Shown: positions 1-12,300 of the stretch, piece after piece | Layout: every line of letters starts with the position of its first letter | Position numbering within the stretch: position 1 is the first letter of the stretch | NCBI GenBank assembly: GCA_950097015.1 | Contig: CATNEN010000001.1 | Coordinates: 8,737,001-8,801,000 of the forward strand | Length of the DNA: 64,000 bases | From: Macrostomum hystrix | Lineage: Eukaryota > Platyhelminthes > Macrostomidae | Reading direction: 5' to 3' | Program-made: the position numbers and the translations under genes | Notes under the pieces: generated by a model | What the model was told of the DNA's origin: nothing | Databases searched by the model: none | The model's input: the letters and a program-made list of their open reading frames with translations, nothing else

Positions 1-1966
1 CTACTCAGTGGTATGAGCAGTGTCTACTCAGTGGTATGAGCAGTGTCTACTCATAAGTATGAGCAGTGTGTACTCAGTGGTATGAGCAGTGTCTACTCAT
101 AAGTATGAGCAGTGTGTACTCAGTGGTATGAGCAGTGTCTACTCATAAGTATGAGCAGTGTGTACTCAGTGGTATGAGCAGTATCTACTCAGTGCTATGA
201 GAAGTGTCTACTCAGTGGTATGAGCAGTGTCTACTCAGTGGTATGAGCAGTGTCTACTCAGTAGTATGAGCAGTGTCTACTCATAAGTATGAGCAGTGTG
301 TACTCAGTGGTATGAGCAGTGTCTACTCATAAGTATGAGCAGTGTCTACTCATAAGTATGAGCAGTGTCTACTCATAAGTATGAGCAGTGTGTACTCAGT
401 GGTATGAGCAGTATCTACTCAGTGCTATGAGAAGTGTCTACTCATAAGCACGAGCAGTGTCTACTCAGTGGTATGAGCAGTGTCTACTCAATGGTATGAG
501 CAGTGTCTACTCAATGGTATGAGCAGTGTCTACTCAATGGTATGAGCAGTGTCTACTCAATGGTATGAGCAGTGTCTACTCATAAATATGAGCAGTGTCT
601 ACTCATAAATATGAGCAGTGTCTACTCAATGGTATGAGCAGTGTCTACTCAATGGTATGAGCAGTGTCTACTCATAAATATGAGCAGTGTCTACTCATAA
701 GTATGAGCAGTGTCTACTCAATGGTATGAGCAGTGTCTACTCATAAGCACGAGCAGTGTCTACTCAGTGGTATGAGCAGTGTCTACTCAGTGGTATGAGC
801 AGTGTCTACTCTGTGGTATGAGCAGTGTCTACTCATAAGTTTGAGCAGTGTGTACTCAGTGGTATGAGCAGTGTCTACTCATAAGTATGAGCAGTGTGTA
901 CTCAGTGGTATGAGCAGTGTCTACTCATAAGTATGAGCAGTGTCTACTCATAAGTATGAGCAGTGTGTACTCAGTGGTATGAGCAGTATCTACTCAGTGC
1001 TATGAGAAGTGTCTACTCAGTGGTATGAGCAGTGTCTACTCAGTGGTATGAGCAGTGTCTACTCAGTGGTATGAGCAGTGTCTACTCATAAGTATGAGCA
1101 GTGTGTACTCAGTGGTATGAGCAGTGTCTACTCATAAGTATGAGCAGTGTGTACTCAGTGGTATGAGCAGTGTCTACTCATAAGTATGAGCAGTGTGTAC
1201 TCAGTGGTATGAGCAGTGTCTACTCATAAGTATGAGCAGTGTGTACTCAGTGGTATGAGCAGTATCTACTCAGTGCTATGAGAAGTGTCTACTCAGTGGT
1301 ATGAGCAGTGTCTACTCAGTGGTATGAGCAGTGTCTACTCAGTGGTATGAGCAGTGTCTACTCATAAGTATGAGCAGTGTGTACTCAGTGGTATGAGCAG
1401 TATCTACTCAGTGCTATGAGAAGTGTCTACTCATAAGCACGAGCAGTGTCTACTCAGTGGTATGAGCAGTGTCTACTCAGTGGTATGAGCAGTGTCTACT
1501 CATAAGTATGAGCAGTGTCTACTCATAAGTATGAGCAGTGTGTACTCAGTGGTATGAGCAGTGTCTACTCAGTGCTATGAGAAGTGTCTACTCATAAGCA
1601 CGAGCAGTGTCTACTCAGTGGTATGAGCAGTGTCTACTCAGTGGTATGAGCAGTGTCTACTCAGTGGTATGAGCAGTGTCTACTCATAAGTATGAGCAGT
1701 GTCTACTCATAAGTATGAGCAGTGTGTACTCAGTGGTATGAGCAGTGTCTACTCATAAGTATGAGCAGTGTGTACTCAGTGGTATGAGCAGTGTCTACTC
1801 ATAAGTATGAGCAGTGTCTACTCATAAGTATGAGCAGTATCTACTCATAAGTATGAGCAGTGTGTACTCATAAGTATGAGCAGTGTCTACTCATAAGTAT
1901 GAGCAGTGTCTACTCATAATATGAGCAGTGTCTACTGAAAAGTGAGCAGTGTCTATTCAATACTAT
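1..1966. repeat. 23-bp minisatellite, truncated by left window edge
   Basis: About 85 copies of a 23-bp unit with core CTACTCAGTGGTATGAGCAG. A common variant has ATAAG in place of AGTGG, and a rarer one has a C-to-G change at the first base. Variants alternate in blocks that recur several times, for example around 180, 410, 990, 1260 and 1400, indicating duplication of multi-unit blocks. The last units (1911-1966) decay gradually. The array probably sits in an upstream intron of the slo2 gene, because the first supported slo2 exon lies to its right. No coding potential is seen. Confidence 0.97.
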
Positions 1967-2017
1967 ATGAAAAGTAATTTAAGCTATAATTCAAGACTGA
2001 TTTTTTCTTACCTTCAG

Positions 2018-2072
2018 AATTTCGCTTGACCCTATTACCTGTGCTTCTCCTGTCACTCATTGAAATATTAAA
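2018..2072 (+). CDS. slo2: Possible slo2 exon carrying segment S1 (tentative)
   Basis: A strong acceptor (TTTTTTCTTACCTTCAG) precedes a 55-bp stretch with two leading bases, 17 codons and two trailing bases. It reads FRLTLLPVLLLSLIEIL, a hydrophobic segment loosely resembling KCNT S1 (LLTCLLYIVRVL). Its end phase fits the next supported exon at 4761, whose first base would complete an Asn codon. Against it, the donor (AA|GTACAA) is weak and the loop before the next exon would be shorter than in vertebrate KCNT. The true S1 exon may instead lie left of the window. Confidence 0.3.
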
Positions 2073-2284
2073 GTACAAAATCTGAACACCGTTAATTTGA
2101 GTTTGGGCCTTTTTCAATCCTTTTTTATGCACTTTAAAGGTCCTTGAGCAGATTCAGTGGTTCAGCAAGGCTTTCATACATGCTTTTAAAAGTATAAAGA
2201 CTAGGCTACGTATTTTAACCCTACAGAAAGACCTCAGGGTACATCACGATAGCTCCTAAAAGGAATGACCGAATTTCGTGAAAG

Positions 2285-2519
2285 TCCACTACTGTCGGTG
2301 GCAGAGCGGTTATCGCGTTCGCCTCTCGCACCAAGGTCCCTAAGTTCGATTCCATGGCGAGGCCGCATTTATTTGGGGCGCAGCCGCAGACACAAGGCTT
2401 TGGGCTTTGGGCTTGAGAGTGAGTGTACACTCTCACTATCCAGATGTACACACCTGTGTGAGCGTGTGCCTGCGTACAGTATCTGTGTGCGTGTGTGCTC
2501 AGGAGTCAGCGAAATGGGC
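2285..2519 (+). repeat. tRNA-derived SINE-like element, plus copy
   Basis: 2292-2352 resembles RNA polymerase III internal promoter boxes: an A-box-like GGCAGAGCGGTTATCGCG and a B-box-like AGTTCGATTCC. It does not fold into a proper tRNA cloverleaf, so it is read as a SINE head rather than a tRNA gene. The body, 2371-2519, recurs inverted at 2847-3025. The same head recurs at 31031-31130. Overlapping short open frames here are incidental. Confidence 0.65.
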
Positions 2520-2846
2520 AGGTGTTTCATAGTACAGCGCGGAAAAATTGAAGCCCGTGTTATGGATTTTAATGACAATCCTTTCCTAGATCATTTATCG
2601 TACCAAGTTGTTTTGTTTAACTATGAAACAGTTTTCTGAGAGCAGCTGCTCAACATGTTAGCATTTTTTATTACTGCGCAATTCGAGTTCACATTAATTT
2701 CCGCGATGGATTTCTAGGGTAGTGAAAACAACGAAAAAATTGATTCGTGGAAAAAAAGCAAAACGATTTGTAGTAAAAAAATCATGTCACGACTAATGGC
2801 ACATCATTTGGTGACACTGGACCCCACAGCCAGCGAGGCATATTCA

Positions 2847-3025
2847 GCCTATTTCTCTGATTCCTGAGCACACACGCACACAGATACTGTACGCAGGCAC
2901 TCGCTCACTCAGGTGTGTACATCTGACCTGACTTTCTCATCGTCAGGCAGTGTACACTCTCACTGTGCCTTGGAGGTTGGCCCTCAAGGGCGTAAACTGC
3001 CTTCTCTCCGCGGCTGCGCCCAAAT
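2847..3025 (-). repeat. Inverted partner of the SINE-like body at 2371-2519
   Basis: The reverse complement matches 2371-2519. The best stretch is about 68 bp with few mismatches, around GCGTACAGTATCTGTGTGCG, and weaker similarity reaches a shared GGGCGCAGCCGC block at the outer end. The spacer between arms is about 330 bp. No tRNA-like head was found beyond this copy, so it appears truncated. Confidence 0.7.
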
Positions 3026-3360
3026 GACAGCGGCCTCTATCGTAATTAAAAATCATCGAGCAAATTTAATTAGGCCATAGACAATTGTTTATTAGTTCAG
3101 CATATTGAGGTGATGTTGCTTCCGATAACTAAAAATTCAATTTATTTTCAGCCCGTTTCCCTACTGTGACGGTTGTACACAATCAGTGCGCAATGGTACC
3201 GCAGTCCATCGGCACAGTACGACCAGTAGCCAATCAGTTCACAGTTACCAGGTCCCACCTGAATTTTTGGCTGGAGGCCACCCAGCTGATGGAGACATTA
3301 CCTGGTACTGGGCCAATATGCATACCCTGGTCATGGTACTTTAGGGTACTTAAAGACTAT
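3026..3360. other. Unassigned sequence before the 31-bp array
   Basis: Contains an 83-codon open stretch at 3166-3417 after a fair acceptor-like TTTATTTTCAG at 3142-3152. The translation does not match KCNT or any family recognised here, so it is not called as an exon. Nothing else is seen. Confidence 0.4.
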
Positions 3361-4340
3361 CAGATCTTATTCAGTTTAGATTCTGAACCTTCAGATCTCA
3401 TTCAGTTTAGATTCTGAACATTCAGATCTCATTCAGTTTAGATTCTGAACATTCAGATCTCATTCAGTTTAGATTCTGAACATTCAGATCTCATTCAGTT
3501 TAGATTCTGAACATTCAGATCTCATTCAGTTTAGATTCTGAACATTCAGATCTCATTCAGTTTAGATTCTGAACATTCAGATCTCATTCAGTTTCGATTC
3601 TGAACCTTCAGATCTCATTCAGTTTAGATTCTGAACATTCAGATCTCATTCAGTTTAGATTCTGAATATTCAGATCTCATTCAGTTTAGATTCTGAACAT
3701 TCAGATCTCATTCAGTTTAGATTCTGAACATTCAGATCTCATTCAGTTTAGATTCTGAACATTCAGATCTCATTCAGTTTAGATTCTGAACATTCAGATC
3801 TCATTTAGTTTAGATTCTGAACCTTCAGATCTCATTCAGTTTAGATTCTGAACCTTCAGATCTCATTCAGTTTAGATTCTGAACATTCAGATCTCATTCA
3901 GTTTAGATTCTGAACCTTCAGATCTCATTCAGTTTAGATTCTGAACCTTCAGATCTCATTCAGTTTAGATTCTGAACCTTCAGATCTCATTCAGTTTAGA
4001 TTCTGAACCTTCAGATCTCATTCAGTTTAGATTCTGAACAGTCAGATCTCATTCAGTTTAGATTCTGAACATTCAGATCTCATTCAGTTTAGATTCTGAA
4101 CATTCAGATCTCATTCAGTTTAGATTCTGAACCTTCAGATCTCATTCAGTTTAGATTCTGAACATTCAGATCTCATTCAGTTTAGATTCTGAACCTTCAG
4201 ATCTCATTTAGTTTAGATTCTGAACCTTCAGATCTCATTCAGTTTAGATTCTGAACCTTCAGATCTCATTCAGTTTAGATTCTGAACAGTCAGATCTCAT
4301 TCAGTTTAGATTCTGAACATTCAGATCTCATTCAGTTTAG
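3361..4340. repeat. 31-bp minisatellite
   Basis: About 31 copies of a 31-bp unit beginning CAGATCTCATTCAGTTTAGA and ending TTCTGAACATT. Main variation is CATT or CCTT at the unit end. It lies upstream of the slo2 exon at 4761, probably intronic. Period and the CAGATC start are shared with the arrays at 12262 and 55619. The following 4341-4760 is AT-rich with no feature seen. Confidence 0.97.
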
Positions 4341-4760
4341 TTTAAAAAAACGAATATTTAATGTACCCTTTAAAGGTGATTGCTTACCTCAATGTTAATC
4401 ATTATTAATTGTTAATTATAGTTTTTTTTCTTGTTTAGAAGTTTAGCTTATTTTATATTATGCTAATTCTATTTGATTAAAATCTTCTTATTACATCAGT
4501 GTCACTAATGATTTTGCTTGTTTGTAAAAAATTGCATTTTGATAATTTCTTGAACTCACACACTATTATTCGCGCCCTTAATGTGCTAAATCGTTTGTTT
4601 ACGCAAATTTAGGAGACTGAAAAAGTTTTTTGTCTCTTTCTTATAATATTATCAGGTACAAGTTCATAACAAATAGTCACTATGTACTTATGGTTTATAG
4701 TGACTGTTACCAAGTGTAGTAAAATCACTGCAAAGTAAAGTGACGAAAATTTGCTTGCAG

Positions 4761-6335
4761 CCCTTGCCAGACCAAATGTTTCAACGGCTCGAGTCTTCTA
4801 GCTAGGAACACTGCAGATCCTAATGATGATGTTCAATGGTGAGATTATTTCCAACCAGGCTTACAGCTCCGCCTGATCAGTGCTTTGGCTCTGAAAACAC
4901 TCCACCGTTAAAGTCAATGCGAACTTTTTGAGTTCGTTGGCTATAGCTAGTTTATTTTGTCTCCACTGACTGTCTGTGTCTCCTGTCTCTCATCTCCTGT
5001 CTCTCGTCTCCTGTCTCTCATCTCCTGTCTCCAATCTCCTGTCTCTTATCTCCTGTTTCGCATTTCGTGTTTCTCATCTCCTGTCTCCAATCTCCTGTCT
5101 CTCATCTCCTGTCTCTTATCTCCTGTCTCTAATCTCCTGTTTCTCATCTCCTGTCTCTTATCTCATGTCTCTCATCTCCTGTCTCTTATCTCCTGTCTCT
5201 CATCTCCTGTCTCTCATCTCCTGTCTCCAATCTCCTGTCTCTCATCTCCTGTCTCTCGTCTCTTGTCTCTCGTCTCCTGTCTCTCGTCTCCTGTCTCTCG
5301 TCTCCTGTCTCTCGTCTCCTGTCTCTCATCTACTGCCTCTCATCTCCTGTCTCTCATCTCCTGTCTCTCATCTCCTGTCTCTCGTCTCCTGTCTCTCGTC
5401 TCCTGTCTCTCGTCTCCTGTCTCTCATCTCATGTCTCTCATCTCTCTCCTTGTCCTATTTATCTTACCTTTGCTTTAAGCTACTAGTCTAGCCAAAGGAC
5501 ACTATTTTATTTAGTTTTTCACTAGCACAGGTTTTGGTTAATTTTGACAGAAAAGAAGATATCACTCGAAATATGTCCGAGCTTCTATTTATTTTTGTTT
5601 TTTTGTATTTCTCACTTTCTAATTGTTGTGAAATCGTTGTCAGTGTTGTTCTAATCGTGGAATCATGAAACTGGCTGTTTTGTGTTTTCGTTAGCAACAT
5701 ATTATAAATTTTCTGTGCATGAAAATCTTATCAAATTAAATTATCTTTGTTATCTTGATCATGCACACAATAAGGAATCATTTTTTTACCCGCAGGTCCG
5801 TAATCTTCTTTGTCAACAGAAGCCAAAGCCTTTGGATTATTCAACTGGTGGTGGCTTTGATTAGTCTAACAGAGACCTGTCTAGTCACCTATTTGGGCTA
5901 CAAGGTAAACTTAGATAACAACTATTATTTTGAATGTTTTTGACAGGTCTAATATGAAATCAAAGCCTGTACGCAACCTAAACTTGCAGGGCAACATTTG
6001 GTACAACATCTTGGCTCCATCGTTTTTGCTAGAGTTGATAAACACGTTGCCCTTCATTGTTACCGTGAGTGTCATTTTGAAGCCTACAGTTTCTGAAATA
6101 GATTAGACTATAGATAAGATAAGATAAGTAACATTAGATTAGACTAGAATAGAGTAGATTACCCTAGATTAGACGAGATTAGACTAGGTTAGATTAGATG
6201 AGATTAGCCAAAACTGACAATCTTGCCTCAACCCTGCTAATTTTTTTACAGATCTTCTCAGCTCAACTTCGATGTCTGTTCGTCCCAGTGTTTCTCAACT
6301 GTTGGTTGGCAAAAAAGCAGCTGGAGCAGATGTTT
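4761..6335 (+). CDS. slo2: slo2 exons for the S1-S2 loop through S4
   Basis: Four exons. 4761-4838 encodes a Cys-containing loop (PCQTKC...) and ends in a split Trp codon completed at 5796. 5796-5904 encodes S2 ([18 protein letters not shown], like KCNT WAIQVIVAIISFLETMLL). 5990-6064 encodes S3 (INTLPFIVT). 6252-6335 covers the S4 region ([14 protein letters not shown]) and, as in Slo2 channels, has few regularly spaced charges, so voltage sensing should be weak. The introns 5905-5989 and 6065-6251 are short and lack a strong array; 4839-5795 carries a 14-bp array. Confidence 0.92.
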
Positions 6336-9300
6336 GTGAGTTGAATAATCTGATCTTTGACAAGCCGCAAGAATCGTAGATAGAATCGTAGATAGAGTCG
6401 CAGATAGAGTCGCAGATGGAATCGTAGATATAATCTTAGATATATTTTGGATAGAATCGTAAAAAGAATCTTACAGTCCATTAGCTAAAATCGTAGAAAT
6501 AATGTCTTCTAAAAGCCATTCTGTTGCTCCATTCCGTTGAGTTATTAAAAATGAATAATTAATAACTTAAGCTGCGATCTCTGCACCAGAGAAAGCCGAA
6601 GACACTCAGGCGAGGATAAAAATGCGTGAATATCCTATATCAGCCCTTAAAACTTCTATTTACGTGACCCTGGGTAAACTTAAAAGTATATATTTAATAA
6701 ACTTTAGGGAAAAGCGACCTCATAAACAATATATTCTTATATTGTTTCTATATCCTTTCTCTCTCCAGGGCCACATCAAATTGAACATTTAAAATAGCAG
6801 CTAATAATTTGATTCTCTAGCTAAATATAGAAAATACCAGACACCAGAATGTACTATAACCATTTATTATTTTTGCTTAGCTTGATTGCAAAATCAAATT
6901 CAAATTTAGGCTATGAAGATTTCATAACATCAAACTTTTTGCAGAGAAAACAAATTAACTTGCATATTTACAAGTATAAGTATTTATCTCGGTATTGAAA
7001 TTAATTTTATTAAGCTCATTGAGGGGGCTTTTGGTTTTAATTTAATATGGTTTTAAATTACAAAAAAATTGTCGTGACAACAAATCCGGAGAAAAATTAT
7101 GTAGCTGGGTAGATAAAGATAAAAAACAGAAGATGAATATTTAGTATTACAACATTATTATTTTATATTTATACTTCTTCATTTCTATTCAATATTATAT
7201 ATTCGATTTTGTTAAATTTAAACAGCTTAATACATATGCTACTCGTGAAAAGCTTGAATCTTTTAAAGTCGGTCACAATAAAACATTTCACGCCAGCTTA
7301 TCATTTCATACATTGTGTTAAACATTGTCTAATATACGAACGGGCATGCCATGTTATAAAGAACTAAATTAAGTCGTAAAGTAAAATATTAAGGCATAAA
7401 ACTAATTTTCTGTTTCTCTCCGATTCTGATGGAATTTTGGAGAAATTTGAGAAATTTTGCTGGACTGGAATTTTGTTCCCTGCGTGGAGGATTAACATAG
7501 GATTAGAGTGTGAGCAGTATATTGAGCAGTAATACCTTTGGATACTAATGAGTTACATGCCATCTTGTAGTCTTTCTAATCTGCCATCTAAAAACAAGCC
7601 CTGGAAACAAGATGAGATGCTGATGCTCAGAGCAGGCGATGAGAATTTGATCCCTAATTTCCCGTTCGATTTTAGCAGAGTATCAGTAATAAAGCATATA
7701 GAGGGGCTCTTTTCCATTATATTTATTCTCGGATATGAAAACCAATATAAAAAATTTGAATTCGGATATTCGAAATTGCTTTTCCTGGAAAAAGATCTGT
7801 GCAATTACGCAGTAAAACCTCAGCGGAGTCTTGTGTCATTTTAAGCTAAAGAAAAATTTTCCTTTTCAGCCTAATAACTGATTTGCAACTAGATCGAAAT
7901 ATGATGCTGCAAAATGGGATTTCTTCCTTTTAGAAAATTATTGCAACTCTTAGAAATTAATTTTGATTCATTGTCAGCTCGTCTGCAAATTTAAATAAAT
8001 TAGACTTATTTAGTTCTCTGAGAGTTTACGACTTTCATTTTGAAAATTTTAGCGTGGAAACTGGGATAGAGGACAGAAGAACGAGAGAGACAGGAGAGAG
8101 TCAGAGAGGGGAATAGAGAGATTAAGGTAAACTAGCCACTGTCCACCTGATAGACAGGAGTTTAACCTGTTAGACAGGAATGTTGCCTGTTAGACAGGAG
8201 CGTCACCTGTTAGACAAGGAGTGCCACCTGTTAGACAGGAGTGTCACCTGTTAGACAAGGAGTGTCACCTGTTAGACAGGAGTGTCACCTGTTAGACAGG
8301 AGTGTCACCTGTTAGACAACAGTGTCACCTGTTAGACAGGAGTGTCACCTGTTAGACAACAGTGTCACCTGTTAGACAACAGTGTCACCTGTTAGACAAG
8401 AGTGTCACCTGTTATATTCGCAATATTTTGTTGCCAGGCAGACCTGAACCGAGTTCTTCAGCGCACCTCTTCAGCTCTGGCACAGCGCCTCATGAGTGTG
8501 ACTTCCACCACCATCTGCATCATCTTCACCAGCGTATGCGGCATCCAGCATCTTCAGCGAGGCGGGGAGCAACATTTCTCGCTGTTCCAATCGTTCTGGT
8601 TCGTCATGGTCACCTTCTCGACCGTCGGCTATGGCGATTTCAAACCGGACGTGTGGCCCAGCCAGCTGTTCATGATCGTCATGATTTGTGTTGCCATCAC
8701 AGTCCTGCCATCGCAGATTGAGAAGCTAGTTGTCACTTGGATTGAACGCAAATCAATGGGAGCCACTTATAGCCGGCACAGGGCTCAGAATGAGAAGCAC
8801 GTAGTGGTTTGCACCACCACCCTGCACTCGGACACTATCATGGACTTTCTCAATGAGTTCTATGCTCATCCGAAACTGCAGGTAGGGAAACTGATTGGCA
8901 ATTCATACCCTGGTAATATGCGTATTGGAGATTGTGTGGGATTTTTGTTAGTTGATTTAATTACGAGTATCATTCCTAATTTATCTCCTCGAATCTTAAA
9001 TATTATCAATCTTCTAATCCCACTCCGAATCTCCATCCAAATTAACTAATCTCTACCCTAATTGACTAATCTCTACCCTAATAGACTAATCTCTACCCTA
9101 ATAGACTAATCTCTACCCTAATAGACTAATCTCTACCCTAATAGACTAATCTCTACCCTAATTGACTAATCTCTACCCTAATTGACTAATCACTACCCTA
9201 ATTGACTAATCTCTACCCTAATAGACTAATCACTACCCTAATTGACTAATCTCTACTCTAATTGGTTATCTAAATCTATCTAAATCTCTACCCTAATTGA

Positions 9301-12300
9301 CTAATCTCTACCCTAATAGACTAATCTCTGCCCTAATTGACTAATCTCTACCCTAATTGGTTATCTAAATCTATCTAAATCTCTACCCTAATTGACTAAT
9401 CTCTACCCTAATTGACTAATCTCTACCCTAATTGACTAATCTCTACCCTAACTGGTTATCTAAATCTATCTAAATCTCTACCCTAATTGACTAATCTCTA
9501 CCCTAATTGACTAATCTCTACCCTAATTGGTTATCTAAATCTATCTTAATCTCTACCCTAATTGACTAATCTCTACCCTAATTGGTTATCTAAATCTATC
9601 TAAATCTCTACCCTAATTGACTAATCTCTACCCTAATTGGTTATCTAAATCTATCTAAATCTCTACCCTAATTGACTAATCACTACCCTAATTGACTAAT
9701 CACTACCCTAATTGACTAATCTCTACCCTAATTGACTAATCTCTACCCTAATTGACTAATCACTACCCTAATTGACTAATCTCTACCCTAATTGATTATC
9801 TAAATCTATCTAAATCTCTACCATAATTGACTAATCGCTACCCTAATTGACTAATCTCTATCTCTAATTAGCTCATTTCTACCTGAATCTTTACCCTAAT
9901 CTCAATCCTTCTCTCAGCGCTAATTTCGCACCTAATTTTTTCTTACCGTTCGCAATTTGAAACGCATTAATTTTGTTGTTTTGCTGTCGTTGTTTTCCAT
10001 TTTCTTGGAGATCGCTATCTAACTAAAAGTATAAGCAGAAAGTACGTAAAAGTGCGCGACTGTAAACGAGTGTAGAATTTATTTAATTTTTTCTCTCAGC
10101 TTTGAGACAAGAGAGAAAAATAAATAAGATGTCAAAAAACTTTCTGCTCCAAATTAAACAGTTGCTAACTAGATCTGCAGCAGCAGAATATTTCCCAGCA
10201 GATTTTAAGACAACCTTACGAGTAAACTAAAAACTTGCTTTTTCAGTAAATTCAATATAAAAAAGTAGGAAAAACTCAACAGTGCAAAGAAAGTCGAAAT
10301 ATAATAAGATTCTGACGTTCTACGGTTTTACATAGTTTTTTTATCAATTGTCAGTTCGACTATCTCTTCCCATTTCCCTAATACCAGCTGACAATTCTGT
10401 CCGTTCTCTATCCGTGCTTCAAGCTTTGCTGATCTCAAACTCAGCAGTCTCATCTTTTTTTATAGTTTTTTTTCTGCACACCGACTGCAGAATTCACTCA
10501 CTCCATGCCAATATTTATTGCTGTAGATTTTCCCGGCAGTTTTTTAAGTGCAGACTCTCGTAAAACTGTGCCATTATATTGAACAAATTAGTAGTGAGTT
10601 TAAAATGCTATGATCTTCGGTTGTACTCAAAGCTTGTTTACACCTTCCGAAGATAAATTATACGAGCCGATTACAACAAGGTGAATGAGACACGGGAGAG
10701 ATGAGACACGGGAGAGATGAGACACGGGAGAGATGAGACACGGGAGAGATGAGACACGGGAGAGATGAGACACGGGAGAGATGAGACACGGGAGAGATGA
10801 GGCACGGGAGAGATGAGGCACGGGAGAGATGAGACACGGGAGAGATGAGACACGGGAGAGATGAGACACGGGAGAGATAAGACACGGGAGAGATGAGACA
10901 CGGGAGAGATGAGACACGGGAGAGATGAGACACGGGAGAGATGAGACACGGGAGAGATGAGATACGGGGAGAGATGAGACACGGGAGAGATGAGACACGG
11001 GAGAGATGAGACACGGGAGAGATGAGACACGGGAGAGATGAGACACGGGAGAGATGAGACACGGGAGAGATGAGACACGGGAGAGATGAGACACGTAAGC
11101 AGGTCATAGCATCTGAAGCTGTATTCTGAAAGCTCTGCTAACGGAACTCCGCCACCAGGACTACTATGTGATTCTGTTCTCTCCGTGCGAGCTGGACAGC
11201 ACGCTGAAGATCATCATGCAGGTGCCAATATGGTCCCAGAGGGTCATTTATATTCAGGGTTCGGCGCTGAAGGACTCAGACCTGGCTAGATGTAGGTAAG
11301 CAGCGAAAATTACTAGCAAATTGTGTAAGTCTATTATTAGTTTTAAAAACTCACGTTTCTGTTATCGATTAATTTTAGGATGCAGGACGCTGAAGCGTGT
11401 TTCATCTTGTGTCCCAGAAGCTATCAGGACAGAAATGCTGCAGTGAGTTTACTTGCGAGCACGATGAGTCAAATTCAACTAGTCATATTTAAATAATGAA
11501 GTCAGGAAGAAAATGAATAAAGTGACTAAAATTCGATCCCTTCCTCACGACCAACAACGCCCAGGACCAGCACACTATTATGCGAGCCTGGGCAGTGAAG
11601 GACTTCGCTCCTCATTGTCCGCAGTACGTTCAGATCTACCGGCCAGAGAATAAGCTTCACGTGAAATTCGCCGGTTAGTGCAACAGTCTCTTGAATTTAT
11701 TTTCCCATTCTGTCTTCAACAGGATGCAAAGAGAAATATTCGAAACGATATTTTATTCTCCAGAATACGTTGTCTGCGAAGACGAGTTTAAATACGCCAT
11801 CTTGGCTAACAACTGCCTCTGTCCTGGCATATCAACGCTGGTTACCCTGCTGTTGCACACATCCAGAGGACAGTATGTGTTTTATTTTCTTAAAATTATC
11901 AAGTTAGTCTACTATGAGTAGAAATATAGGAAAAGATAGCTTCGGAATTAAATTAAATTACAGAGAAGGTCAAACCTCGTCCGAGGAGTGGATTCGCATC
12001 TATGGCAAATGCTCTGGCAACGAGATCTACCACGTCAGGCTGGGCGAGTCCCGCTTCTTTGGCGAGTACGCGGACAAGAGCTTTACCTATGCCAGCTTTC
12101 ATGCGCACAGAAAGTGAGTCACTGCTGACAGCCCGGATTTTAGCACTCAGAGACTTGCAACTGAGATGTTCAATGCTAAATATCCTCAATTTAGCATCAC
12201 ATAGGCTCAAATATCCTCAGATTAGAATCCCAAGCACTTAAAGATCATCTGAAAAATGATCTTAAAACACACAAAAGATCCTCAAATTAGCATCCAAAAC

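Noticed and set aside
2292-2360. tRNA gene
   Set aside because: A- and B-box-like motifs are present, but acceptor and anticodon stems do not pair and homologous copies occur elsewhere; read as a SINE head. The same applies to 31031-31130.
7548-7844. 98-codon open stretch as a small gene or slo2 exon
   Set aside because: No domain, no KCNT similarity, and KCNT continues directly from 6335 to 8438 with matching phase.
9044-9860. Telomere-like CCCTAA motifs
   Set aside because: CCCTAA occurs once per 20-bp unit, not as a 6-bp tandem repeat, and the array lies within an intron.
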